A stretch of 64,000 nt of DNA from contig LR990067.1 of the NCBI GenBank assembly GCA_905147135.1, forward strand, positions 8,494,001 to 8,558,000. The letters run 5' to 3'. Of this stretch, positions 41,120-50,215 are shown one piece after another. Origin of the DNA: Blastobasis lacticolella (taxonomy: Eukaryota > Arthropoda > Insecta > Lepidoptera > Blastobasidae). How positions within the stretch are numbered: the stretch's first letter is position 1; every line of letters starts with the position of its first letter. Made by a program: the position numbers and the translations under genes. The notes beneath the pieces were generated by a model, which was not told where the DNA came from, ran no database searches, and saw only the letters and a program-made list of their open reading frames with translations.

Positions 41120-41377
41120 TGGTCTTCTTGGCGTTAATGTCCCAATGATGCTCTTATGAGGGCCCGGGGTCCACCATGACTATAATTTAGGATTTGGCAG
41201 ATCAGGTAATTACAGTGAAGCGTGGTTCAACAGTGGTTCCCCAATAGGGCCACGGAGATCAGATGGCAGTCGCTGCATCGGAATTATTTGATCTACCAAA
41301 TCCTGGATCATGGTCAACGCGGACCCCGGGCCCTCGTGCGCGAGAACACAACCGAGACATTAGCGCCATGGTGATGA
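41120..41377. repeat. Two SINE-A 3' parts in inverted orientation
   Basis: 41120-41225 is minus-oriented ('TTGGCGTTAATGTCCCAATG'...'GGCAGATCAGGTAATTACAG'). 41230-41377 is plus-oriented ('AGATGGCAGTCGCTGCATCG'...'ACACAACCGAGACATTAGCG'). The pair could form a hairpin. Confidence 0.7.
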
Positions 41378-41679
41378 CTAATGGCTGTCTTTTATCTTTA
41401 ATTTATAAAGGTCTTCCCGAGCCATTGCAGTCGTAAGTAGGTACATGATTTCTGCGCGGTTTGTCCCAAGTGCTTATACAATTTTTGTTTCTACAGGTAT
41501 TAATGACAGAAAGCCTATTTTATTATCTGTCGGCAAACGCTTAACGCCCGCATATTCACCGCGCAGCCACCGCTCGACACGTTTCTTGTCCGGACGTTCC
41601 GCAGTGTCTTGGCGGAGACGACGACGGTTTATAAGCGGTGACATATCAACCCCCGACCTAACAACTTATAACCAAGTTT

Positions 41680-41825
41680 TTCCTAAACTACTTAACCGTT
41701 TTTAATGTAACAAAGCTAAAAACTATCTAGATTAAACTTTCATTCAAACAATGAAAACCGCATTAAAATCGGTTCATCCGTTCTGGAGCTACGATGCCAC
41801 AGACAGATACACAGATAGTGGCTAG
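41680..41825 (+). repeat. Rep-G copy
   Basis: 'CTACTTAACCGTTTTTAATG', 'AAAACCGCATTAAAATCGGT' and 'GGAGCTACGATGCCACAGAC'. Confidence 0.5.
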
Positions 41826-41999
41826 TTACGAAACTCTGTTCCTAACAATTATCTGATTTCAATTTTTGAAATTGTTACTTTTGCGTTTACGTATCATCGA
41901 TTTCATGCGTTGCTAACAAAGTTCCATTGCAATAAGCTGAAGCTATGAAATCGATCATACGTAATCCCAAAAGTTACAATTTCGTTGAGAGTTCCGTAT

Positions 42000-42110
42000 C
42001 TAAATGAAATCAATCTAATAATTAGGATTAGGACAATAAGTACCTCTTTCAATCGTCAAAAAGGAGGTAGGAGGAAGTAGGAAAGTAGGAAGAAAACACT
42101 TCCTACAGAT
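42000..42110 (-). repeat. Rep-E 3' part, reverse
   Basis: 'TTAGGACAATAAGTACCTCT', 'TTTCAATCGTCAAAAAGGAG' and 'GTAGGAAAGTAGGAAGAAAA'. Confidence 0.6.
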
Positions 42111-42404
42111 CCGCAGATACACACATAAAACTTATAAGCCCCTCGATTTTTCCTCAGGGTTTACTAAACAAGTCCTTACGTACCTTTAACAATATTTCCT
42201 TTAAAAATATCACCACTTGTCTCCTCTTCAGACGGTTTGAAGCAACTGACGCTCATGTCAGCTACAACCCCTTTATAAAGGCCGGTGCAGAGCTCTACAG
42301 AGTTTGCTGCAGAGTATATTGTACGTAATTTAATTTTGAGCCGAGATTGTTTTAGGGTTCCGCGGTTAATGGCGAGCATAGCCTTTAATGGCCGTTTTTT
42401 TATT

Positions 42405-42605
42405 ATTATACGCAGTGACTATAGCAGACGACAAGTGGAGACTGTCGCCCTTAACATCTACAATTCATGCATTTAGGGTGCAGGACAAAATGCAGAACAA
42501 CAGGTGCGTTGTCAGTGTGAGGATTAAGATGAAATACCTCATGCCTGTAATTTCGATGGCTGCCTTATCCTTCAAACCGGAACACAACAATGCAAGCATT
42601 GTTAC
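42405..42605 (-). repeat. Rep-H copy
   Basis: 'CTGTCGCCCTTAACATCTAC', 'TTCATGCATTTAGGGTGCAG', AATGCAGAACAACAGG and CCGGAACACAACAATGCAAG match 23040-23235. Confidence 0.55.
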
Positions 42606-42920
42606 TTGGCGGCAGAAATAGATAAAGCGGTGGTAACTAAATGAATCATTTTTAAGTTAAAATTGAGTGAATAATCGTTTAAGTGTTAAGTAGCAAGTAG
42701 CCAGTGCTTTCCCTCGTATTAACCACCAAATTAAAGACCACTTAATCGTCAGCTTACTCGCGGCAAGTGGCAAGTACAGCGCGTTGCCACGCGTAGCGGA
42801 CGGGGCGGGCGGCGGGCGGCGCGGATTCTATTTACGACATCAATTTCCCACTAAATGGGATACTTACTACTTGTTTGGTTGTTTAAGTTGACCGACGATT
42901 TTTTAACGACGACTTACTAC

Positions 42921-43090
42921 TAGTGGACCCGGCGCGACTTCGTTCGCGTACACCTACTATACCCTTTTTTCTTGCTTATAAACATTCCGCTTGATCACTC
43001 TATCTATTGTTGAAAACTGCATTATAATCCGTTGCGTAGTTTAAAAGATTATACTTACGTTGGTAGATACCTACATTGGGATAGACGGCG
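42921..43090 (-). mobile_element. Helitron-like element, reverse
   Basis: 'ACTAGTGGACCCGGCGCGAC', 'TTCGTTCGCGTACACCTA' and 'GAAAACTGCATTATAATCCG': the same terminus as 21540 with a different interior. The other end is not defined. Confidence 0.5.
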
Positions 43091-43379
43091 GGGTTTGTTT
43101 GTGAATAAGGCGTGGTGAAGATACTCGTCGTCAAGTACGACAGTCAGTTAATAAAATGGGATGGTTTTATTTTTTACTCTGCAAGATACCACTCGGCTAT
43201 TCTGTACTCCGGCACGGCTGAAAAACAATCACAACTTTTGATATTTTTATCAACTACAAAGTGGATTTTTTCTTGTACTCGATGACGTAGGATAACGTCA
43301 CCATCACAGTCTATTATTGTAGACAAACGCCTTGAAATCCCGTGAGAAGCCGGGTCGCGGTGAGTACAATATATTTTTA

Positions 43380-43640
43380 TGGCCGTGTGGTGTCCGGCAG
43401 AGTAGAATAGCACCAACCCCTTACACTCGTGGGTGTCGTACAAGGCGACTAATGTTTTCTAGGCAAAAGATCTAGAGTCTCCGTAGGCTGGAAAATGGGC
43501 AGCAGCGTCTTCCACTTTTATACTGCGATCTCCAACCCGCCTGCCAAGTGTGGAAATTATGGCAATAACCTCCCCTTTCGCGGGAGAGGCCCTAAGTCCT
43601 GTATAAGTGGACTGTTTTGGGCTGGGATGATGATATTTTT
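43380..43640 (+). mobile_element. Rep-B reference copy
   Basis: 'GGCCGTGTGGTGTCCGGCAG', 'GGCGACTAATGTTTTCTAGG', 'GGAAAATGGGCAGCAGCG', 'AATAACCTCCCCTTTCGCGG', 'GGGCTGGGATGATGATA'. Near complete. Confidence 0.75.
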
Positions 43641-44050
43641 ATGCGTCTGCGTGAAACACTGCGTACTAGACTGACTCGCACTTGGCTAGTTTTTAATACG
43701 TCGCGGGAATAGACATTGCTTACGTTGATATTAAACTCACTGGTTAGTTAATGTTCCAATATAATTTCAATTTTCGCTTAATTTATGGTAGATTACCATA
43801 GATTATTTCAATTCTCAGATAAAATTTATCAGCCCGATAAAGTAATATACTGCCAAATTAAAACAAACTTTAATCCTGCACTTATTTAAGAAGTAATGAC
43901 AATTATATTTAAGTCGCACAATAACTTATCAGGCTAAATGTGAGGATTTAAAAATCGGCCCTTAGTGTCTAATTCGGATACTTATGATAGATCTGTAGTT
44001 ATTTATATAATTGTTATCTAATATTCTTTTGTAAAATTAAAAATAATCAT
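43641..44050. other. AT-rich stretch, no gene seen
   Basis: No repeat family or coding signal recognised. Confidence 0.35.
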
Positions 44051-44354
44051 CATTATCTTGGCGTTAATGTCCCGGTTATGCTCTCGAACACGAGGGAGCG
44101 AGTACAGTGGAGCGACTACCATCTGACTTCCGTGACCCTGCTACCAGCGGAACCTCACCGGATTGGATCGTGGTTACAATTCAGTTGCCTGAAGTTGCAG
44201 GTTTCATCACGATGTTTTCCCTCACCGTAAGAGTCAGAATTTAACTAATGTACATAACTCAGAAAAGAGTCATTGGTACATGGCCGCAGCGGGATTCGAG
44301 CCCGGTACCTCTCGCTCACGAGTCGGATACTCAACCGCTCGGCCACTGACGCTC
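44051..44354 (-). mobile_element. SINE-A, nearly full length, reverse
   Basis: Runs from 'ATCATTATCTTGGCGTTAAT' (tail) to the tRNA-like head with 'GGGATTCGAGCCCGGTACCT' (B box in reverse) and 'CTCGGCCACTGACGCTC'. About 304 bp with one internal deletion after the tail. Confidence 0.8.
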
Positions 44355-44581
44355 TATTCTTTTGTAAAATTAATTAATATTGTTTTGAATAAACTTACAT
44401 TCAGACACTTTGAATTTTAGTTGCTAGCTTAGATTAACTGTTTTCCACTGTTAGTAGCTCATTTTATGTATTTTTAGTCATTTATAATTTTTGGAAGTTA
44501 AGTTATTTTTTCGGAAACATAATTTAACGCTGCTCGGTTTTGTATTAAAGCATCGCAGTAACAGTTATGGATATATTCGAC

Positions 44582-44833
44582 GACGTGAGTGGTTCAGTTG
44601 GTTAACATGCCGGTTGCCACGCAGAGGTCCCGGGTGCGATTCCCGGCCGAGCAGAGATTGAAATGATGAATTTTAATTGGGTGTAGTATGTATAATAAGT
44701 ATGTACCTATTATAAAAAAGTGTGTAAGTAGTTTATAAGTTAAACACCCCTAACACAACCTTTGCTTACTTGGGGCTAGATGGCGCTGTGTGAATTTGTC
44801 TAAGCACATTTATTTTATTTATTTATATTATTT
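44582..44833 (+). mobile_element. SINE-D reference copy with 7-bp target duplication
   Basis: The head GACGTGAGTGGTTCAGTTGG, then TGCCACGC and a 'CCCGGGTGCGATTCCCGG' B box, closely resembles tRNA-Gly(GCC). The body has AAATGATGAATTTTAATTGG and 'GGCGCTGTGTGAATTTGTC', and the tail is ATTTATTTTATTTATTTA. ATTCGAC occurs at 44575-44581 and 44834-44840. Confidence 0.8.
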
Positions 44834-44840
44834 ATTCGAC

Positions 44841-45249
44841 CGGATAATAATTACCTGTTAGATAATAGGACTTACGGCTAAACACTCTCTAAAATACTTA
44901 AACTCGTCCGTATTTCGAATTTCATCCTTTTCCGAACTGTTTTCAACGTTTAATACAACAGCATAGTTCATTACCACTATCAGAAAAGTTTTTTTTGCAG
45001 CTCCGTAGCTGCTGTGTGCTGTCAACAACGGGGTATTCGATGAATCGTCACATAAATTGAGTTCGCTAAAGGACCATTAAGCTGTCTCCAGGCCTCAAGA
45101 ACACAATACATCCTCATCTCTCAGTATATTTTTTTATTATAAATAAAAAAATCTTTCATGATCGTCTGCATCATCACTATCATAACGTTTATTCCGGCTT
45201 ATGCTAAGGTCCGTTAATTCATTCATAAGACCGTTTATTCTTTTTTTTT
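44841..45249. other. No gene recognised
   Basis: AT-rich, no coding or repeat signal that I can support. Confidence 0.35.
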
Positions 45250-45335
45250 TCTATTTTTATACCACTAAGGTGGCAAACATGCTTGCGGCCTGCCTGATGG
45301 TAAGCAGTCACCGCAGCCTATGGACGTTTGTATTC
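45250..45335 (-). repeat. LINE 3' end, reverse
   Basis: 'ATACCACTAAGGTGGCAAAC', 'GCGGCCTGCCTGATGGTAAG' and 'CAGTCACCGCAGCCTATGGA'. Confidence 0.65.
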
Positions 45336-45529
45336 TTTCATAAGACTGTAAAAACCTTTCAACAACTACACACACAAGAATATGATCCTTTAGGTCGTAA
45401 TGCACTTATACTCTTGTATAGTTCAGAAGACAGCAAATCGATCGACCTACCAAAAACCAGTATAGCACGAGCTATCATCGCTACGTGCGTCTATAGACAC
45501 GCTAGCTAATCTCATCATCACACCTTGGA

Positions 45530-45768
45530 GCCAAAGTCGTCGCGAACTGTGCGGTTCCAAAGGAACTTTCTCCCACGCACACTAAGGTTGTGGAATGAGC
45601 TACCTGGAGAGTACAACATGGAGTTCTGTAAGAAAGGGGTTAAAAGGTTTTTACGGGGTCGGCAACGCGTGGGTAATGCCCCTGGTATTGCAAACGTCCA
45701 TAGGCTGCGGTGACTGCTTACTATCAGGCAGGCCGCAAGCTTGTTTGCCACCTTAGTGGTATAAAAAA
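45530..45768 (+). pseudogene. LINE ORF2 C-terminus and 3' end
   Basis: The plus frame reads RTLRLWNELPGEYNMEFCKK, then GVKRFLRGRQRVGNAPGIAN and a stop. WNELP...F+..+..+L is the common C-terminal signature of APE-type LINE ORF2. The 3' UTR has 'GACTGCTTACTATCAGGCAG', 'CCGCAAGCTTGTTTGCCACC' and an end GTATAAAAAAAG. It forms an inverted pair with 45250-45335 about 350 bp away. Confidence 0.75.
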
Positions 45769-45879
45769 AGAAAAAGAATAAGATGTGTGTAGGTCGATAA
45801 GCCGTTGACTGCACCTATCAATAATTGCGCTAAATCCCTTGTTGAGTACCAAATTTCTCTCTTCCATTCTAACGCCTGT

Positions 45880-45990
45880 ATTTATTCTAGGAGTTAGGCG
45901 CCTAACTCTCTATCGGTATAGAGCAATCGGATAGAGTGACCTACTTAATAGAGTTTATCCTATAAATAGAGCTATCCCGATAGAGTTGAC
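45880..45990. repeat. Cluster of short palindromes
   Basis: 'GTTAGGCGCCTAAC' is a perfect palindrome, followed by TCTATCGGTATAGA-like and repeated GATAGAGTT motifs within 100 bp. Not recognised; could be an inverted-repeat element remnant. Confidence 0.3.
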
Positions 45991-46234
45991 TGATATGTAC
46001 GATTTTGGACGACATGCAGTTGGATACTCTAACTTCATGGGACTGGATTTCATGTTCTTTGCACTTTTAGTTTTTATTTTATCTCATTTTATAAATAAAT
46101 ACCTATAACATCGCAGAATACATCCTAAATGCACTTAAAATAACAAAAAACGAGAATAATCTGAAAATATTCTATTAAAAGGTGCAATTCTAGCATATTA
46201 TTCTATTTAAAAAATACTATGTATGCGAAATTTA

Positions 46235-46330
46235 TTTAATTATTTATTTAAAACTTCATGCACATTACAGTACAATGGCGGGCTTAAAGCTACGTAGCTT
46301 TTTCTACCAGTCAACCAGAGAACAATTACC
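46235..46330 (-). repeat. Retroposon 3' end, reverse
   Basis: Reverse strand reads 'GGTTGACTGGTAGAAAAAGC', 'TAAGCCCGCCATTGTACTGT' and ends in TAAATAAATAATTAAAT, a common A-tailed retroposon end. Confidence 0.5.
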
Positions 46331-46888
46331 AAAAATTACAAGGCGAAATGTTTGCAAAATGCGAAACGGAACGTTATACTTCCCAACTGTAGGTACGTAC
46401 GTACAACGTAGGTAGTTGTGATTCCCAACAACTTCAAAAATAATGTGGTATTGAGCTACTGTAGAAGTCTAACAGTGTATCAAGTTTAAGGTTTAGAATG
46501 GCTGTTGGTAGATGATTGGGCAAGCGTATTGTAGGCGTCCTGAGGCTGCGAAGATCATACGTACAACTGGGGCCCGGTCTAGTGGCGTGCCTTAGGAGAC
46601 GCCATATCCAGCGATGATGATAAATATAAAATTGTATCGTAAAATAATAAGTCCCTTGTTGAGCGCCAAACTCCATTCTATCATACCAGTATTATGAAGG
46701 TAAGTCTACAACTGTAGACTTATTTCGTGTAACGTTGAATGAAAAATCGCTGTTTAAGAACTTTTTTAACAAGTACACAGTTTAACACAGCGTTGGTGGA
46801 GTCCGACGTACTGAGTTTGAGCTGTAGCGTTAGTATTAAATTAGTATTCTGTTCCCTAGTGTCACCCTATACCTACGACTTTATATGT

Positions 46889-47190
46889 ACCTACATTAGT
46901 TGAACACTAACCGACGCACTTACGGTGAGGAATAACATCGTGATGAAACCTACACATTCAGTCGACTCAATGTGTAACCATGATCCTATTTGGTCAGGTT
47001 CCCTTGTCAACAGGATCATGGGGGTCAGATCGCAGTATTGGCAGTCACTCTACTGTAATTATCTGATCTGCCAAATCCTGGATAATGATCAAGGCGGACC
47101 CAGAGCCTCTAAGGAGACCTCTCATACCTCTTGAACGATCCCATGTCATAGTTCAAAGGAAACACTGTGGCTGGGAGCTCATTAAAGACA
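46889..47190 (+). repeat. SINE-A joined to LINE-tail fragment
   Basis: 46889-47110 matches SINE-A ('CATTAGTTGAACACTAACCG', 'GATCTGCCAAATCCTGGATA'). 47110-47190 matches the 25790-25860 LINE segment ('GGAGACCTCTCATACCTCTT', 'GGAAACACTGTGGCTGGGAG'). The junction at 47110 is abrupt. Confidence 0.65.
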
Positions 47191-47755
47191 TTGGCTATGT
47201 TTTCGGCATGTTTTTGAAAGATTTTTCCTACGTTACATCACTACATAGGTAAAAAAGATAAATAAAAAAGTTCTCAATTGAAAAAATAATTCATAACAAG
47301 CGCACAATTTATTGCGTGGCATAGTCCCTATTCATTAAGACCATTCCAAAGAGCTCATACATGATCGAGTTATATTATTCCTACGACCACCTTCCGACTC
47401 CTTCATCAGACCAGCTCCATGGTACCATATTAATGCATTGTCATTTGTCAAACAGCCCAATCGGATACCAAAAAATTATCGAAAAATTGTTTGCAAATGA
47501 CGAAGAACTTATATACGAACAGTGCAAGTACAAAAGCTTGTAAAAAGTAAGAAAGCTTAGTACCAGAGATAACATAAACACCGAAGTTCTGATAACTCCT
47601 GTTTGCTTATCCATTACCCTCATATTGATTCTTAATCCAATGCATTAGCGGCCATAATCCCTCGAGATTTAGCCCTCACTTGCGGTCAGTATCCAGTAAT
47701 CCAATAATTGCTTATAATTGCTCGTGGCCAGAGGGCCACGTCCTGGTTATCGCGG

Positions 47756-47791
47756 TATAAATATGGCGGGAATCTTCACCTCGGCATCAGT
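47756..47791 (+). promoter_or_regulatory. Core promoter of the IMFamide gene
   Basis: TATA box TATAAATA at 47756-47763 and an arthropod initiator TCAGT at 47787-47791, with the A at 47789 as likely start, 33 bp downstream of the TATA box. The surrounding GC-richer sequence and the donor site at 47845 support it. Confidence 0.65.
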
Positions 47792-47845
47792 TCCTCTTCG
47801 TCCTTCGACGAGAGATAGCAGCGAGCAAAGAGAAGACAATTCAAT
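47789..47845 (+). other. Predicted non-coding exon 1 of the IMFamide gene
   Basis: From the predicted start at 47789 to a donor CAAT|GTGAGTAA (junction 47845/47846). It contains no ATG, so translation would start in exon 2. Intron 1 (47846-48423) ends CTTCTGGTACCCAG. Confidence 0.55.
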
Positions 47846-48423
47846 GTGAGTAACAATTATTTGCAGTTTTATTACCTACCTATTTTACGATTACATCCGC
47901 AATATACAGTGCCACGTACTTAACTGCCCGGGGAACTAAGTGCGGCCATATTAAAATGACATGTCAATGCCAACAGCGACGCCGTCACCGGGTCAGATAA
48001 GTTTGTGGCATAATAAATAGAAAGAATAAGAGATTTTCCGAAAGCCGATTAACAAGAAAAAATTGTTTAAATAGTTGTAATAGATGGCGTTGGTTTAGCA
48101 CGATTCTCAAAAATAAATGAAAACGAGACCCTTAGATGTACAAAATGTAGACATTTTGCGCTTTCTCTTAAGAAAAGGTACTACTTGAGAATCCTGTCTA
48201 AGCAGCGCCATCTGGTGAGGCACGTCGAACTACTCTTTTTACTTTTTTAAAGTAACCGTCTTTTAAGACGATTTAAATCACGATGATGATTTAGAGGGAT
48301 TTTAATCCCCGATTGCCAAAGTATAACAAGAGAAGGCTCCAACACTAAAGCGCACGGCTGCTCTAAGCGTACGCGGTCGTGGTCTATTGGCTAAAAAAAA
48401 TGTTCAATCCTTCTGGTACCCAG

Positions 48424-49511
48424 ATGACAGCTGACAAGGTGCGTTTTACCATCGGCGTGGTGTGCGTGGTCGTCGTGCTGCTCTCGCTGGCTGCACCAAG
48501 CGAGGCCAACTACAAGAACGCCCCGATGAACGGCATCATGTTCGGGAAGCGGATAGTTCCAGCAGGTTATAAGCTTTTTATGTCTTGAGGGCCTATCGGT
48601 TATCTCAGTGGACAACTGAATTTGACATAAAAAAATCTGACACTACTCTAATTTGGTAGACGCTATTGCCAGTTTTAAACGTAGATGACGTGGTGTAGAA
48701 TTATCTAGTGTCAAATACAGTTGTCAACTGAGTTAGCCAATAGCCCCGCTGCAGCCGTACCGCTGATCTCCGTTAGCCGCCATCTTGATGCATTTAAGTT
48801 GGGATCAATCGAAGCGAGCCAGAGCCAGAGGTGTCTTGCTGCGATTGGTTAAAACTCAATTGCATGAAAATGGCGATGTTATCGGAGGCTGTACCACTTC
48901 TAGATGACGTTGGACGCTTTGTAACAGGTGGACCGTCATAACGTGTGGCACCCTAAGCAATAAAAAACAAGCAAGTACGCCGGCTGACGGTAAGTGATCA
49001 CCACCACCTTCCAGGTGAGTCGGATGTTGCAGGCCTTTGAGGACAAGGCTTGTTTGTGGAAGGATTGTAACGTGGTCAAACGAAATGATATCTACATTTT
49101 TCTTATATACCGAGGAGGGCTCGCTCAACGCAGCGCACACCCTTAGTTAGGGACACCCGAACCGGAACGAAGTTAGTCGACAGAGAACGAATTGTTAACC
49201 GTACCCATAAACAACTGGCTGTACAGTAGGAAAAACAATTTCAGGTGCACGCGTCTGACCAAAGTGTAGAAATTGAATGAGGGCGCAACTTTCCTTCCAT
49301 TACATGACTATCCAGAGTTCATTTGATGAATAGGTAGCGCAAAAAGCTAGTAGGTACATCCATCATGACTAAGATTGCGTTGGCTTTTTATGACATCTAA
49401 AATGTAATTTTTTTTCCAGAATACGACCCAAGAGGGAAAACTTTCACCGCGTTATGTGAGATAGCAACGGAGGCCTGCCAAGCGTGGTTCCCTTCCCAAG
49501 AAAATAAATGA
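48424..49511 (+). CDS. IMFa: IMFamide (SIFamide-like) neuropeptide precursor
   Basis: Two coding exons: 48424-48565 and 49420-49511. The acceptor CCAG precedes the ATG directly; donor GCAG|GTTAT, acceptor TTTTTCCAG; phase 1; 77 codons. Residues 1-28 are a signal peptide with a GVVCVVVVLLSLAAP core and cleavage after PSEA. Residues 29-40, NYKNAPMNGIMF, are the peptide; Gly41 donates the amide and Lys42-Arg43 is the dibasic cleavage site. The remainder holds LCEIATEACQAW with two cysteines (60 and 67), the C-terminal pattern of SIFamide-type precursors. The product would be secreted from neurosecretory cells and act on a G-protein-coupled receptor. An upstream in-frame ATG at 48379 lies within the intron. 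Every key feature is intact. Confidence 0.88.
48590..48745. mobile_element. Palindromic MITE in IMFamide intron 2
   Basis: Inverted arms 'CAACTGAATTTGACATAA' and 'TGTCAAATACAGTTGTCAAC', with 'TACTCTAATTTGGTAGACGC' at the centre. Same family as 17042-17201. It begins only about 25 bp after the exon 2 donor. Confidence 0.65.
48895..49015. repeat. Two retroposon 3' ends abutting
   Basis: 48895-48965 (plus): 'GATGACGTTGGACGCTTTGT', AACAGGTGGACCGTC and an AATAAAAAACAAG end, as at 63225-63305. 48966-49015 (minus): 'GCCGGCTGACGGTAAGTGAT', a diverged shared 3' motif. Confidence 0.5.
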
Positions 49512-50215
49512 AGATTGTATATATCATTCTTTTTTGCAACAGTAACTACTCGACTCTGATTATGGCGAAGTATCCGCAAATTATTTAATAATAAATAACT
49601 TGCTTTACGTACTTAAGTATGCATTTTGCTACAGATTGGAGCACGCATACAGTTATTATATACTGTATATATATACTGAAGATTGTATTGGTTTATAATG
49701 TTATTTAAATAAATACAGTTAATAATTCTTCAGTAATCGAGCGTATTTTGTTTCACTTACCTTTTGCTGAAAACTAGTTTAATACTAAAACTGCTTGGAA
49801 CGGAGCGTCAAAATGACCCACATTCAGTTTTTCGATTATGGCAACACTCGTGGGAACTGTGCGATAAGAAAAACTTTCGATTTGTATTGTTGTATGTTTG
49901 TTTTTATGTTCCAGTTAGTTTCTTATTAGAATTTCCATTCCCTTATTGAAATCATCCATGTTACAAATGAAACCACAACTTTTCCTCGTCGCTGTTGTAG
50001 TAAATATTGTTGCAATTATTGATAAAACACCTTTTTATCAATTTGACACATGTCAATAACAATGCAGTGACGTTTTCTTTCGTAGAAAGAAATTAGCAAA
50101 TTTCCGAATCTACCTACCTTATTTATAAAATGGATTTGCTTAGCTTCGAACTCGTGGTGAAATAATGTGATATTAGTTTTTTGTGATTTGTGCCGCGAAA
50201 TAAATAACTACCAAA

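Noticed and set aside
44582..44655. tRNA-Gly gene (also 31085-31170 and 56465-56550)
   Set aside because: The tRNA-like parts are SINE-D heads: acceptor stem pairing is poor and the same SINE body follows each one.
48379..48423. Upstream ATG extending the IMFamide frame
   Set aside because: It lies before a good acceptor (CTTCTGGTACCCAG|ATG); starting at 48424 gives a proper signal peptide, whereas the extension adds a charged leader.
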